A stretch of DNA of 64,000 nt from Corbicula japonica (GCA_038501625.1 JAZAYU010000001.1:2604001-2668000); one strand, 5' to 3'. Positions 45,929 to 58,510 are shown, numbered from the stretch's first letter. The notes: generated by a model from the letters alone, not told the origin. Program-made: numbers and translations.

Positions 45929-46350
45929 TTATTTCATGGTGCACTCCCAGTAGTCGTTCTCATACCTTGACATGATATAGACAGGCTGCCCGTTGCGATA
46001 GGTCGTAAATCTGAATCCAGTCCTCGTTAATACTTCGATTTATGTTACAGTACCTAGCGTTTGTCTTTCTATTTCCTTCTCGTCACTACTCAGTAATTCA
46101 ATTACCTCTAACGGAACATTCGACGCCGGTTGAGAAGATACACAATCCTCATCGTAGTGTTTCTCTGAATGCACATCACTTTCACCACTGACTAACTCAC
46201 TTCTGCATGGTTGGATTGCACTGACATCACTTTGTGCTTCAACATCCTGTTGAAATACACATCCTTTATCAGCACAACTCATTTCACTATCATCTGTCGG
46301 CGAACGGTTTGATGGGCTTTTAGACTCTATACTGTAACTTGCGCTGTTTT
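45929..46350 (-). CDS. Unrecognised acidic, Ser/Glu-rich coding segment with SUMO-interaction-like motif, in-frame stop
   Basis: The reverse-strand frame is open from about 46350 to 46043: a low-complexity start (SIESKSPSNRSPTDDSE), then ELVSGESDVHSE and PLEVIELLSSDEKEIE, ending at TAA (46042-46040). VIEL followed by LSSDE fits a SUMO-interaction motif: a hydrophobic core followed by acidic or Ser residues. After the stop the same frame stays open for 36 codons (TRTGFRFTTYRNGQP then VYIMSRYENDYWECTMK), ending TAA at 45929. That composition is well folded-protein-like. A short intron, a recent nonsense change or chance could explain the stop. AG acceptors near 46330-46350 could make this a terminal exon. 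No family recognised. Confidence 0.35.
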
Positions 46351-48004
46351 CCTCGCATGCAAATCACTAATATAACAATAGGTGCTACCTGTAACGGGGA
46401 AAGCTTGTTTTCAATACCTAAAATACAAAATAAATATAACTAACATGTGTTGCACTGTACGGAATTACGTCATTATGACCAATCGACGATGCAGCCCAGG
46501 CTTTTCTGATGTTTAGGTCTAGGACAGCGGATGACATGACCAATAGAGACTGTATCAGATATAAAATCAAACAAGGAATACTTTATGGCCCATCAAACCA
46601 ATATTTTTGTTGTTGTTTTTTTTTTCAAAAGCTACCAACCAGTATTACCATAGAGGATATTTTCAAATTTATAGAACCAATTCAGGTTTTACTTACACAC
46701 CTATTTCACGAGCATTAACAACAAGGAACAGTGGGCCACATGAAATCTTTGATCTTTTTGAAAGATTAGACACTGTCTTTTTTAACTGGTAACAAAACTT
46801 TAATTAAAACAGCAAGGGTTTTTACATTCCTTTATTTCCAAATTATCAAGAAAGCAAAAGGAAAACTTTACTGTGCTCATGCTATAATGTAGCAGATATA
46901 AACTGTAGTTTATGATGTATTTGTGGGAACATAAGGTCATTTTGCTGAAAGATATACAGTCTAGCTTTTTTTCAAAATGTGTATTGTCTTAACACGGGAC
47001 AGTATTGTCCGCCATTCTGGGCGAAAACTTTCGCCCATCCTGGTCTAAGGTCTGCTAATCTAAGCTGTCTGGGGGGCGGCATATCGACAATGAGACATAT
47101 TGTCCATAAACCACTGTACCTAGGTTTGTAGATTTTGTAAAATAAAACATGTTCAGTGCAAAACTAACGCAGTTGGAAAAAACAACTGCCATCTCCAGGG
47201 TAAAGGGTGTCAGCTTAATCAACAGTGCTAAAACTCGCTGTAAATATATCCAAGTTGTAAAAACGTTACCTGATTGGCTACAATTTATTTTGTTTTGTTT
47301 TTTGGTTTGCGATTTGTTTACATGATTGTTTTGTGTTTCTTTGAATGTAAATGGTCAGTTATGTGGTCAAATGAACAAATGTTATCTGTGTTTTTCTCTG
47401 TTTTTAAATGTTTATTATTAACCTAACTGAAGTTTTGGGTTCCGACCGTCGCTGTGTTCATTTAGCAAAGCACCTGCTATTTTGAAATGTTTAAAGCATA
47501 GGTAGTGTATTTATAATCTTTTGACAGAAAAAAGTATCCTTAATTATTTACACAAAACTTTAAATACTTTTGAAATCACGCTATTTCTTGTTACCTATTA
47601 AATATTGAAAAATGAAAAATAAAGAACATTTGTTACATTTTTAGGCCTAAACTGTCCAGTATTACATTCAATTGTAAATAAGTAACTTTTTGATTGATAT
47701 TTTAATGGAAAACAGGATATTTACATATCATTTTATTAAAAAAAAACTTATAACACATGAAAATGACTGTGATAAACGCTTTTGAGAATTCTATATTAAG
47801 TACTAATTATTTTTGTATCGCCAACGCAGCGCTTGGTTCTATCTTGGAACAGACTACCGCGATAGTGCGGATACCGCTTTTCAAACTGTTTCGGTGATCT
47901 CCCCTTAAATTCTCCGAAATTGTGACGGGTGTTTGGTTTTCTGTTTTAAATCAGACGGTGAATTTGAGAGAGTGAGAAACCAGTCTGGAAAAACAACAAC
48001 ATCA
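46351..48004. other. AT-rich DNA, no gene recognised
   Basis: It contains short GC-richer patches, such as GGGCGAAAACTTTCGCCC near 47020 (a small hairpin) and 47825-47960, which could be upstream sequence of the candidate exon at 48005. Confidence 0.35.
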
Positions 48005-48052
48005 ATGGCGGCCCACACGAGACAGATCTCACAAATCTTAATGGACTATAGA
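48005..48052 (+). CDS. Possible isolated first coding exon (16 codons)
   Basis: ATG in a fair context (ATCAATGGCGGCC), 16 codons (MAAHTRQISQILMDYR), then GTAAGA, a good donor, in phase 0. The local sequence is richer in GC than its surroundings, as first exons often are. No downstream exon was identified in the window, so this is tentative. Confidence 0.25.
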
Positions 48053-48131
48053 GTAAGACATCAGAAATCTATTGAAATGTTGACAGATTTTGTTTAATTT
48101 TGTTATTTTAAACATATACGCATTGTCTATA

Positions 48132-48188
48132 GGCGGGAAAAGCCCGAAAGCGACCCGCTTTGCGGGTCGCCTTCGGCGGCTTTCCCGT
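48132..48188. repeat. GC-rich hairpin
   Basis: Outer arms CGGGAAA and TTTCCCG enclose inner arms CGAAAGCGACCCGC and GCGGGTCGCCTTCG around TTT. It is one of the strongest predicted stems in the window. Confidence 0.85.
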
Positions 48189-49236
48189 ATCATTATATCT
48201 ACACACACTGCTCACATCACTGGCATTACTACACGCACTGCTTATGTCGCTGTAGTATGGTTGGGTTACACCGACGTCACTGTGATCGTTTTTAGACGGC
48301 GATGTTCCTCGTGCTACATCTTACGGGCTTTCACAGCCAGTTTATTTATTGAGATTTAATTTATAAACTTAAGAAGATAAAAGGCAATATTAATTTCTCC
48401 CAATTATTCGTAAAAACCATCTGTTAATTTAAAAAGAAAGCTTACCAACATGATATTTTACAGCGCTCTGCAGGCCTGGTGATTAACCCCTACACAATCT
48501 TATGGGGTTTATATCTCACAGCTTGTTCGCTTTTCTAGAGCTTGCAATGATGCTAATGATTTCACTGAATGTAATCTTTGCATAATAGAAAAACTTTTAA
48601 AACAATGTTATCGGTCCACTAAAATTTTACTAACAAAAGAAATTCACAAATACGTGTCTAAGGTCAAAGGTCATAATAACCTCTCTCGGGAATAACTTTG
48701 ATTGGCGAATTGCCAAAATCTAAGTAAATTTTCTGTTTTGTGAGTGTGGCGATTCCTGATATGCATATATTACTTTTTTTCTAAAAGTTCGGAATTTTTG
48801 CATTTATTTATTAAAAAAACATTCAAAATTTTTATTAATGAGGAAATTGAGATCGCTTCTCACGACGCCAGAAATGAGTAATCTTCAGCCATTTTAGGGA
48901 TTTTGGTGATAAAATGACTTTTGGCTTTTCTAATGTACCTTCTTGTGGCTTTATGTAAGAAATAAATAATAATCAAAGATTTGTCATGTGCAACGCGCCG
49001 CAGTCAAAAGCCCTTATAATTTGGCTCCCAATCACAATTCTAGTTTTATTTTTATGATTGTTTCTTTTTGATAAACATTTAATTATAACGCAAATAAAAC
49101 CTTAATTTTAAGTAGGTAATTCCAAAATTGTTCAGCCATAGGTCTACATCGGCGTATTTGACATAATATTTACATGTCTCCTAGTTTAAAGTATAAATGT
49201 TATCATATTTAAAAACGTTATCAGTAAAATAACCCG

Positions 49237-49680
49237 TTACCGTTGTCATACAGTGATTGTTACCTATATCCGGGCTATCCGATTAACCTTTTTGGGGGGT
49301 TGTCCCGGTTAGCTCAGTAAGTTGCGTCGCAGGAATTGCAGGGCTTGGCACTGCCGCCGTGATGGTGCTGATTCGCTCCCAGCTAGAGATACTATCATTT
49401 GAAATTCACAGTAGCGCTCTTTGTGGAGTGCGGCGGCCGTAAAAAGTCTCTCCGTATATTTAGTCAGTACATTTAGTCAGTACTGTTAACAGTAAAATAA
49501 CCAGTTACCGATGTCATGCAGTGATTGTTACGTATATTCGGGCTATTCTATCAACCTTTTTTGGGGTGGGGGGTTGTGGGGGTGTCCCGGTTAGCTCAGT
49601 TGGTGACGGCGCAGGAATTGCAGGGCTAGGCGCTGTCGCCGTGACGGTGCGGGTTGGCTCCCTAGAGACACTTTTATTTA
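49237..49680 (+). mobile_element. Tandem pair of tRNA-derived SINE-like units
   Basis: Two copies with a period of about 267 bp (both starting GTTACCG, at 49237 and 49504). Each contains CCCGGTTAGCTCAG, and the second has TAGCTCAGTTGG, a perfect pol III A-box; a B-box-like GGGTTGGCTCC follows about 60 bp later. The tail CAGTAGCG...GGCGGC.GTAAAAAGTC recurs inside the 3.3-kb transposon at 26075-26125, so pieces are dispersed. Confidence 0.65.
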
Positions 49681-49689
49681 CTATTTGCG

Positions 49690-52560
49690 TCCTGATACGT
49701 GATCAGGCACCTTTGAAATACATACAGTTTTAATAAAACTTTGAGTAATAAAACTTTATGAAGGAGTAGCACAATGTATTTGTCAAGTAAAAGTTTTTTT
49801 ATCTGCAAAATCACTGAATCGGGTGTATTTACAAACGAAAACATTATTATAGATTAGTGATGCATGAAATTGCACTGTGAGAAATACATTTTATTATTGT
49901 ATTTTGAAATTTTACATATAATTTGAGACAGTTTAGGTTTACGTCACTGAAAACAATGCACCTTTGAGAGGCGATTTCCAACATTATATCATTGTTTACG
50001 TTTTGACGCGAGTTATGATTGCTTATGATACTATAAGAGTGACGGGACTTTATGGCCCAGTTTTCCTTATTGAAAAAATTGTGTCCTGGCCTCTTCGACG
50101 CCCTCCAGCAAGTAGATGGCGCCAGTAAAACCGCCATCGTTGACCGCAAGCTGGCCAAGCGGAACAGTGACATCGCTGCACTACAGGAAACACGCCTCGC
50201 TACCAGTGGCAGTCACAAGGAGAAGGACTACACGTTTTTCTGACAAGGTAAAAAGTCGGACGAGCACCGAATCTATGGGGTTGGCTTTGCAGTCCCCAAC
50301 CCTTCTGCTAATAGTTTAACCCCTTCACATGGAATCGAGCGCTTCCTCTCACTCTGCCTCACTGCCACCTCAGGACCTACGCACATTCTTCATCAACATC
50401 CCCACTCTCTGCACTACAGCCGAGGCAAATGATGCATTCCATGAGGAGCTTAAGACAAGGCTCAGAGGTATCCCAAATAATGAAAATCTGTTCCTGCCCT
50501 CGTTGACACGGACCACACCTGGCCAGGTTTCATCAGACAATTCAAAGAACCAATCTTAACCACCTGCTGCTGCGCACGTGCAGTTACTATAGTGCTGACT
50601 GCGACACCTAACACTCCCTGGTCGTCAGCATGGTTCGTCTACGACAGAAATGAAACAATCGCTCCGAGGAGAATGGTCGGCCTCGCATCGACATGACAAG
50701 AACCTCAAAGCCTGAGCTGCGCCAACGCTTGCTTCGCCGATGCCAGCGACAAGACACTGGAAGACTGCTCCACAGACAGGGCCTCAGACAATGCCTCAAG
50801 ACATGCGGGATGCAAAGATTGTCACGCTCTACAAGAACAAGTATGTCCGCAGCGACTACAGCAACTATCGTGGGATCTCTCTCCTAAGCATCGTGGGAGG
50901 GCCTTCGCCAGGATTGTCCTCAACCGCCTGCAGGTACTTGCTGATCGCTTGTATCGTGAGTCACAGTGTGGGTTCCGGCCAAGCGATCAACCATCGATTC
51001 GGTGTTCTCCATCAGGCAGCTGCAGGAAAGGTACCGGAAATAATTACGTCCATTGTACCTCGCCTTCATGGACCTGACCAAGGCGCCGAATTTAATTAGT
51101 CGGTCCGGCATCTTCACCGTCCTCCTTAAGATTGAATGCTCTCCTAAGGTTCTGAAGATGATCAAGTCATTCCAAGACAAGATGTCTGGTACGTGAGTGG
51201 GGCAATTTCATGCTGACTCTTAACACAAAGATGAAGGTGTACCAAGCGTGAGTGATGAGCACCCTACAATACGTTAGCGAGGCTTGGACCCTATACACGC
51301 ACCAAGAATGAAGACTGAACGTCTCACATGCGCAACCTCAGACGACTCCTTGGCAACACCTGGCAGGATCTCGTCTCTAACGCAGATGTTTTGGCCCGGG
51401 CAAGTATGTCAAGCATGATCGCCGCCTTCTCTCAGATACGGCTACGCTTGCTCGGACACGTACGCAGGATGGACGATGGCAGCATCCCAAATGGCATCCT
51501 CTAAGGCGAGCTTGCCACCGGAACATGGCCAACCGGTCGACCCGTCCTGTGCTACAATTAGCTCTGCAATAGGAATCTGAAGTCGTGCAACACTAACCAA
51601 GCAGTTCTCGAAACAGCATCTTCGGACCGCTCTAGTTGGCGTGCAAATGTCAAAACCGGCGTCAAGTAGGCTGAGGAAAAGAGATCCAGCGCAAGGAAAG
51701 GAAAATCCGCAAACAGAAAAGGGCCTAGCCTGTCACTGCCGCCACAATGCTTCCCACCACTGACCACAAATGATATGCAGCTTCTTTATTGGCTTATTCA
51801 GCCACAACCGGCCATGCAGCCTCAAAAAATAGGTGACACTCGGGTTGTTTCTAGAGACAGAAGGATGCCAACATTACATTATTACCCAGTTTTTTTTCCT
51901 TATTGAAAAGTCTCTTCTCTTTTCTCTCTTCTCTTTTCATAATGAACAACAATATTCGATTTCTGGATTGCTTATGACAGTGGGTTTGTTTTAAGGCTCT
52001 TTCCAACATACGCTTTAGGTAGATTAACGATAATTAACAAAGACTAGTACTTGTATCATGTTTTAGAATAATGTAATTCATGCTGCTCGTGACGCTTCTT
52101 TTCTGATGTGATTCAAATTTTGAAATAGTTATGGTAATATGCGTTCACTTCTTATGTTTTCTTTGTAGGGAAGACATGCGCTTTCTTAATGTTGCTTCAT
52201 CTTTTCGTGATTTTTCTATTTTATTATTTTCTGTTTTTGTGTTGAAGAAATGTTTAGAAATAACAGGGTGTTGCTGGAAAGAAACCCGATTTTATTTTCA
52301 ATCATTAATAAACCTTTACTGCATGAAGTAGGCAAGATATTATGTATATCACTTTGGGTGAAAAACTTCCATATACGTACAGGTCCATGGCTGAATCGGC
52401 TGACATTTCAGGACAGATTTTGTGACTTTAAGATTCTGTTTTGTTTTTCTGAAGCGTTTTTCCACATCCGATAGCTTCTAGTTGGTTGCACTCTTTAGCG
52501 TTCTCCTAACCGTTTCAGATCTTACCAACAGCTTCTACTTGACTATTCTCTTGCGGATTG
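49690..52560. repeat. Second duplicated block, copy A, interrupted by a LINE
   Basis: Parts 49690-50076 and 51885-52560 align in order with 58855-60400 (shared phrases: CACTGAATCG, GTGTATTTACAA, GATTTCCAACATTA, TTTCTGGATTGC, TGATGTGATTCAAATTTT, TTCAGATCTTAC). The LINE between them is absent from the other copy. Confidence 0.75.
50077..51884 (+). pseudogene. LINE retrotransposon copy (endonuclease plus reverse transcriptase), decayed, with long target-site duplication
   Basis: Forward blocks in order: CPGLFDALQQVDGASKTAIV then SDIAALQETRLATSGSHKEK (exonuclease/AP-endonuclease start), VGFAVPNPSA, DAKIVTLYKNKYVRSDYSNY then RGISLLSIVG and CGFRPSDQ (reverse transcriptase palm), MRNLRRLLGNTWQDLVSNAD then LRLLGHVRRMDDGSIPNGIL (C-terminal region). 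Many stops, shifts and internal gaps show it is dead. CCCAGTTTTCCTTATTGAAAA at 50056-50076 recurs at 51885-51909 with a few extra T, fitting a target-site duplication of about 20 bp. Confidence 0.85.
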
Positions 52561-53745
52561 TCTCGCGATATTGTTTTTATGCTTTGAAAGTACTTATTCT
52601 AAAATTGGAACGATACAATGTAGTTTGCATGACCCCTGTGCAAGGATGACACGCAAATTCCTGAAGCGTTCTACATGTTTATTATTAGCGCCCAGACAGT
52701 ATGCGCAGTCGAGACGCTCAGGCTTAAATCAAATAAAGTGGGTTGCCATAACATTTTTTCATAAGTTATTCATTTTTTTTATATTTCTTAAGTACCTTAA
52801 AATGTTTAATTATTATTCTTGTAATCCTATCTATTTAATACTCACGTCACAGTTGAAAATCGAACCATTTTAGCAATCTAATCATTTCTATTAAGTCATT
52901 CAGGTTATTGGCATATATCTGATAAACAGTTTGAGTCATCCTAGCTATTGGCATATATCTTGTAACCCGTTTTTACAAATAACAACCTTTTTACAGGCCC
53001 GGTAGTTGGGGTATGAGTTAAACAACAGTAATATCTAACTTGTGAGCTAGTATTGATAATAACCAACAGAAACAACAGATTTATAAAAATATTTTCCGTT
53101 TATTAGTTAATTGTTATTAACTTAGATGGTTGATTGATCAACAAGCCAAGTGGTACTCTATGTGCATATAGTTGAAAATTGGGTTTCATTTATTGTGTTG
53201 TATGCTAATCATCTAACAAAAAGGTTGTCAACTAAGAACTGTGCATATTGCCTAAGAGACTTGGAATGTAATATAATCAACGCAGTATATATGGTGTGAT
53301 TGAACATGTTTTAAAGACAATGGCTGATCAATTATTATTGTTTACGAATTGAAAAAAAAACAACACAACAACATCGTACTGTAACATCATTTGACTGTAT
53401 TTAAGACTTATGTCATACACATTTTCAAACTTTAATTAATAGAAATTTACGTTAAATACTCTTATATACACGTCTTAGCTCTCAAGTTAATGGATAACGT
53501 CCTATAAGTGATGCGCGCTGACTAAAATGTTTAATGATATTATAATGATAAAATACAGATGACTAGCTAACCGTGGAAGAGAGTTTGGGGCATTCTGATT
53601 GTATTTATCATTTACATGTTTCATTTCACATGAGTAAATTTTGTTTTATTTTTCATTCCTGTTTTGCCTAAAATGGCTGAAATGTTAGGCTCATTTGATG
53701 CGCTGTAACGTTTTTAACGAGGGCAATAAGGAACGTAATTATGCG

Positions 53746-56700
53746 ATGGGACGAATTAAAAGAAACGGTTTTGTAGGATTAATAATAGTGGCTTTAAGTC
53801 TTTTCATTTGGAGGACTATCGTCATGACAGGTTTTTGTAGTATGCTTTCTTTATTTTAAACGTTTAAAGTTAACATTATTGTGTTAATTGGTTCATATTT
53901 GAAAACGTTTGTTCCGAATCAAGTCAAACACTGGTATTTTAGGTATAGTGTTGCCACAGAAGGTTAAGCGACCGATGTAATACAGCCCATTATCTCGAGA
54001 CATCTTCCATAAATTGTTCAGTGGTTGTTTGTTTTAGAATATTTACAACTTCCTCGTTTGTTTGTCTTAAACTTTAGTTCTATAAATTATTTAAAGATAA
54101 AAAGTGTCGTTTATGTTTCCGAAGCTCGGATGGGAAGATCCGGATCTAAGGATAAGTCTGGACGGTAACGAGGTTCTGTAGAGTTACCATCTCTCAGAAC
54201 ACTTTCCCCGAGGACTGGTTCTTAACCGAACCAAAGCATACTTGTTAGATACTTTTCTTTCATACATACGTACCACAATACACTCATTTATCAGCTTTGT
54301 TGTTATTTTATAGTAACAATGGAAATCATTTCAAAACCACTGTGAAAATACGTCACAGCATGTGATTCGTCTTAAATGGGGGCGGGGTGTATATTTCCTG
54401 ATCTACGAGTTCCCAACAAGACAAAGCATACCTTTATAGATATCTACATGCATACATGTTCCACTATATACCTATTTGATAGTTTTTCAATTTCCAAACT
54501 CATTATTTTTTATAGTAACAAAGGAATGTATTTCTTATTCATAATTGTGAAAATACGTCACAAGCGCGTGACTCGTCTAATATGTGAGATTTATTTTGTA
54601 AGTGTACTTATCGATTCGGATGGGAAAATCTGTTGTTTTGTTATTGACTGGAGGGAACATTGAATTAGAATAGTAATTTATCATCGTTGATTCATTAATC
54701 TGGGAAGTTTTTTACTATGACAACAAATACAATTCATTCTAGGTTCCATACTTTAATCAATTCGTAAAAGATATTCATAAGTTTCCATAATGTTCTGATG
54801 TTCTTATCATTATACATTTTAATAACATAATAACTAAAATTTAAATAAATGCTTCTGTCGGGCTTTCGACAATAAATTTATAGTTTATAAGGAAAAATGG
54901 TTTCCAACAGCAAAGATAACGGTGGTGGTAGACATTCTTTATGATTGCAGTTTGTTTGGTCTGGATATGATCAGATATTTAAATTGTTTTAGACTTATTA
55001 AAGACTGAACAAGGAAAAATACTTTAATATGAAAACTTAAGAAGACCACCTCGTTTGAAACCTATAGAGTAATTTGAGCCAATGTCAAGAACCACGTTTA
55101 TTACAGCCTTAGTACAAACGTGGTATAAGTAGCTATTAAAAGTAAGAAGGAGATATACCGTTATTACACTAAGACGACAAAATGTGTCTGGACAATAGCA
55201 TTAGCAAATAATAGAAGGTCTGTGGCGTATTTGTGTCCTCTGGGTAAAGGCAATCGCTAATTAAACAAATGGAATGTTATAACAGTATGCATTCTGTAGG
55301 TTCGTATTTTTCGAGTAGAGTATGTAAACTATATCGCGCGAGACCGAAGGTCGAGCGTGTTGTGGTTAACATACGCAACGAGAAATAATACGAACCTACA
55401 GAATGTATAAGTTGTCCTAATGTTCCTTTCATTATACCCTTCTCGCTCAAAAATAATTTAAATAAACTAAACAACAAAATTTTAGTCAAAAACGTGATTT
55501 AGATAATAGTAGGAAAAAATAGTAACGCGATAGTAACTTTATGAATGACGTAGACAATTTATGAATGGCGAAATAACATCGTAACGGTTGTAAAAGTCCG
55601 ACGGAAATTTCCTATTTTGGAAGTTGGAAGTTCCTCTGTTTTGGAATTCGTTATGTGACGGAAAATTACGATAAACATAGTGTGACGTAGTATATGACGT
55701 CACATAGAACACGGGAAGCTGCAAAATAAAGGATTGAAAAACGACATTGTCCGATACGGAGTTACTAATCTGACGAGTTGTATCAATTTTGCGGATTAAC
55801 ACTGCACTATGCTAAAATCATTCATGGGTATATAATAAATGTTTATTTTGAATAGAACATGACAGAAATGAACATAACATTTTAATACAGTTTGGATCAC
55901 AATGACAGAGCATAACGCACGATGTTTTGAAAGCCTTCTTTTTCTAAAATATTTAATTTATTGTTTAAACAAGTTTAATTTCATTTAAACGTAAAAAAAA
56001 CAATCAGAAAATACAATATTTCTGGAAGTTTTTGGATTGTGTTTAAGCTTTAATTCAAATTCAAGTTATGAAATCACAGATGTCATAGTAGAACATAAAA
56101 AAAAATAAATCTAGACTACTTATAAAATTTCAATTCTTTGATTTTTGTTATTTCTACATAATTAATATATTAATTTTTCAATTTTTGTTAACAGGCGGAA
56201 GTGACAAGAGAATAAACCGGTTGTTTCTAGATACGTCGCCATTATACTTTGAACCGGAAGTTACAGAAGATTTTCCAACAACTGATGGTGGTCAAGCGAA
56301 AATACCCCATATAATCCACCAGACTTACAAGACCGAGTTTATACTAGAATCGTCCGTACCTTTGATACAGTCGTTTATGAAATTCAACCAAAATTGGACG
56401 TATTTGTTCTGGACGGATAAAACTGCCCGAAAGTTTTTAGAAGACAAATACAAGTATTTTCTGCCAACATGGGATGGCTACAAAGATAACATTTTCAGAG
56501 CAGATGCACTCCGATATTTTGTGTTGTATGAGTACGGCGGTGTTTATGCAGATATTGACTTTGAATGTCTTAGACCATTGGACCGTGTTACAGTGAAATA
56601 TCCAGCGATTTTCCCTTTGGAACCATTCGAACACAGTTCTTTCAGAATCGGGCTTCCATATCTAATAAACAATGCTATAATGATGTCTAGACCTAAACAT

Positions 56701-57240
56701 CCTTTCTTGAAACAAATGATGGACAAACTCTATTTATCAATAAATAAAACGTACTTAATCGACGTTGCTGGACCATGGTTTGTTACCGATCAGTACAGGG
56801 AATATTATAACATCAGTAATGAGGAAAAAGGCAATATGGCCACCGAGACACCGGACGCTGAAGAACCATACTTCTTTAAAGGAAATACTAAAGTACACGA
56901 AGATGATATAGTTTATGTTCCAAATACCCATTACTTTATGAATACGCTCGCTGACAACTTTGATGTAGCTTATGTAAGAAAATTATGCGAAACGTGGATT
57001 TCGGGCAGATATGCTCATTGTTCTAAACGAAACAAAAGCGCAATGTGTAGGAAACCAACAATTTTAGAAAAGCGTGGCTGCAATGAACTAGCTAGAAGAG
57101 ATGACCGGTCACTGGAACAACATTTTAACTTTACATACACTAGACATCACTGGTTTTCTACGTACTATAAAACCAAAATACAATTAAACAAGACTGTCGA
57201 TATAAGAACTATAGTTCCATCAGTCCTATTTTACTCTTAG
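53746..57240 (+). CDS. GT32-type glycosyltransferase 2, type II membrane protein
   Basis: Exons 53746-53830 and 56195-57240 join as ACA-G/GC and give 376 residues. An ATG five bases upstream (53741) is out of frame and soon stops, so 53746 is chosen. Exon 1 is MGRIKRNGF then VGLIIVALSLFIW, a signal anchor nearly matching the paralogue at 30527. Exon 2 has a short stem (GGSDKRINRLFLD) and the catalytic domain: KIPHIIHQTYKT, FRADALRYFVLYEYGGVYAD, DXD site DID (148-150), and late HHW. NWT, NIS and NFT are possible glycosylation sites. Residues differ mostly in the second half, for example the Cys-containing KRNKSAMCRK segment. All expected motifs are present and the frame is intact, so it is probably functional. 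A possible AATAAA lies at 57665. Substrates unknown. Confidence 0.88.
54226..54585. repeat. Tandem duplication of about 200 bp in the glycosyltransferase 2 intron
   Basis: Both copies hold ACAAAGCATAC-like starts, TTTTATAGTAACAA and GTGAAAATACGTCACA followed by GTGA(T/C)TCGTCT. They diverge at many sites. Confidence 0.65.
55289..55407. repeat. Hairpin element in the glycosyltransferase 2 intron
   Basis: Arms CATTCTGTAGGTTCGTATT and AATACGAACCTACAGAATG, with a partly paired inner region (GAGTATGTAAAC / GTTAACATAC) around a CG-rich loop. Confidence 0.85.
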
Positions 57241-57490
57241 ATATTTGAACATATTTTTAATCAAATTTGCATTTTTGATTTTTTAATGACGTCTTCGTGG
57301 CCTTGCAAAACAGAGTCTGAAAACCGGTCTATGATCTCTGCAATACGATTGGTTGAAATCGGGACCAGTATCAGAAATGAACACTAGCAAGCTTGAGGAC
57401 TAAAGACCAGTCTATGGTCTCTTGCATTTCGATTGGTTGATATTGGGAACAGTATCAGAACTTAACAACGGCAAGCTAGAAGACTAATGG

Positions 57491-58095
57491 CAAGTCATTT
57501 AACAGATTTAGCAAGGAAAAACAATACTATAAATGCCGCTCTGTTCTTTGATGTACACAGGTCACTATTTTAAATGAATGTTTACGAACTAACATTGACT
57601 GCAAACTTTAAAACGAAAAAAATTACTTTACAGAAACAGATTTTAAACTCATATTGCATCTTAAAATAAACAATTTTAACTGTTGACCTTATCTTATTTA
57701 ACTCGTACACATGTGTGACCCGTAAACCCGTTTCATTCGTGTCTTAAAATCTATTTAGTTTTCTTTCTCACATCAAAAATTCTAACTTTCGTTAGCTTTT
57801 GAAGGCAACGACGAGTTACGCAATTGTCTGATAGCAAATTGTAAAATCAATTAAAAACACTTTTAAACTGTGTTACATTTAAAAAGAAGCCGAAATACCG
57901 TTTGAAAAATAATCTTCTCATTCAACAGGATCAAATATCGGAGACCAGTCTCAACAATGAAGCTTCTGAGTGGCCAGTTTGTAAACGTGGATCAATTTCA
58001 ACCAAACACAATCTACGGATTGGAAACTGGTATCCAGCCAAACGCTTGATCCAAGCGTATGAAATTTATGTTCATACTGTTCCTAGCAGCTGTTA
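57491..58095. other. 3' flank of glycosyltransferase 2, no gene recognised
   Basis: AT-rich, with a relative of the window's GGAGACCAGTCTCAA foldback family near 57935-58060. Confidence 0.4.
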
Positions 58096-58097
58096 GA

Positions 58098-58510
58098 AAA
58101 TATGAGTATCTTGCATGAGTGTGAGGTGAAGATGGAAAAATCTGTCACCGAGGGGGAACTGTTTGCGGGAACGAGGCTCTGCCGAGTTCCCGCCAAAACA
58201 GTTCACCCGAGGTGAAAGATTTTTCTATCTTTACCGAATGCCTCATGCAAGATACTTTTTCTTGCATACCTTTTGCTGTTCATAACATGTGTGTATATGT
58301 ATCCAAACTGAATTTTGCCTTCTTACGCTGAAATATTGACGTTTACGCAAACCTTATTTTGTAAATGACGTCAATAACTTGAATTTATTACGTCAGATTA
58401 CTTGAAGACGTGACGTAAATCATGTAGCACGCGAACGTTATCTTTTCCCTAGGGAAAAAATAAGATTTTCTTTCCCCGGAAATACTTATCTGGTATGCAA
58501 GAAATATGAA
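58098..58510. mobile_element. Nested foldback element
   Basis: Inner palindrome: GAGTATCTTGCATGAG, then GAAGATGGAAAAATCTGTCA, against AGATTTTTCTATCTTTACC, then CTCATGCAAGATAC (58108-58258). An outer partner ATCTGGTATGCAAGAAATAT near 58490 pairs with TTTTTCTTGCATACCTT near 58257. It looks non-coding and non-autonomous. Confidence 0.7.

Larger units (their letters stand above)
52880..57490. repeat. Segmental duplication, copy B (glycosyltransferase 2 and flanks)
   Basis: Homologous to 29735-35540, from TTGGCATATATCT upstream to the two-copy GATCTCTGCAATACGATTGG repeat downstream. Unlike copy A, the intron has a 200-bp tandem duplication (54226-54585) and a hairpin (55289-55407). Confidence 0.8.
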
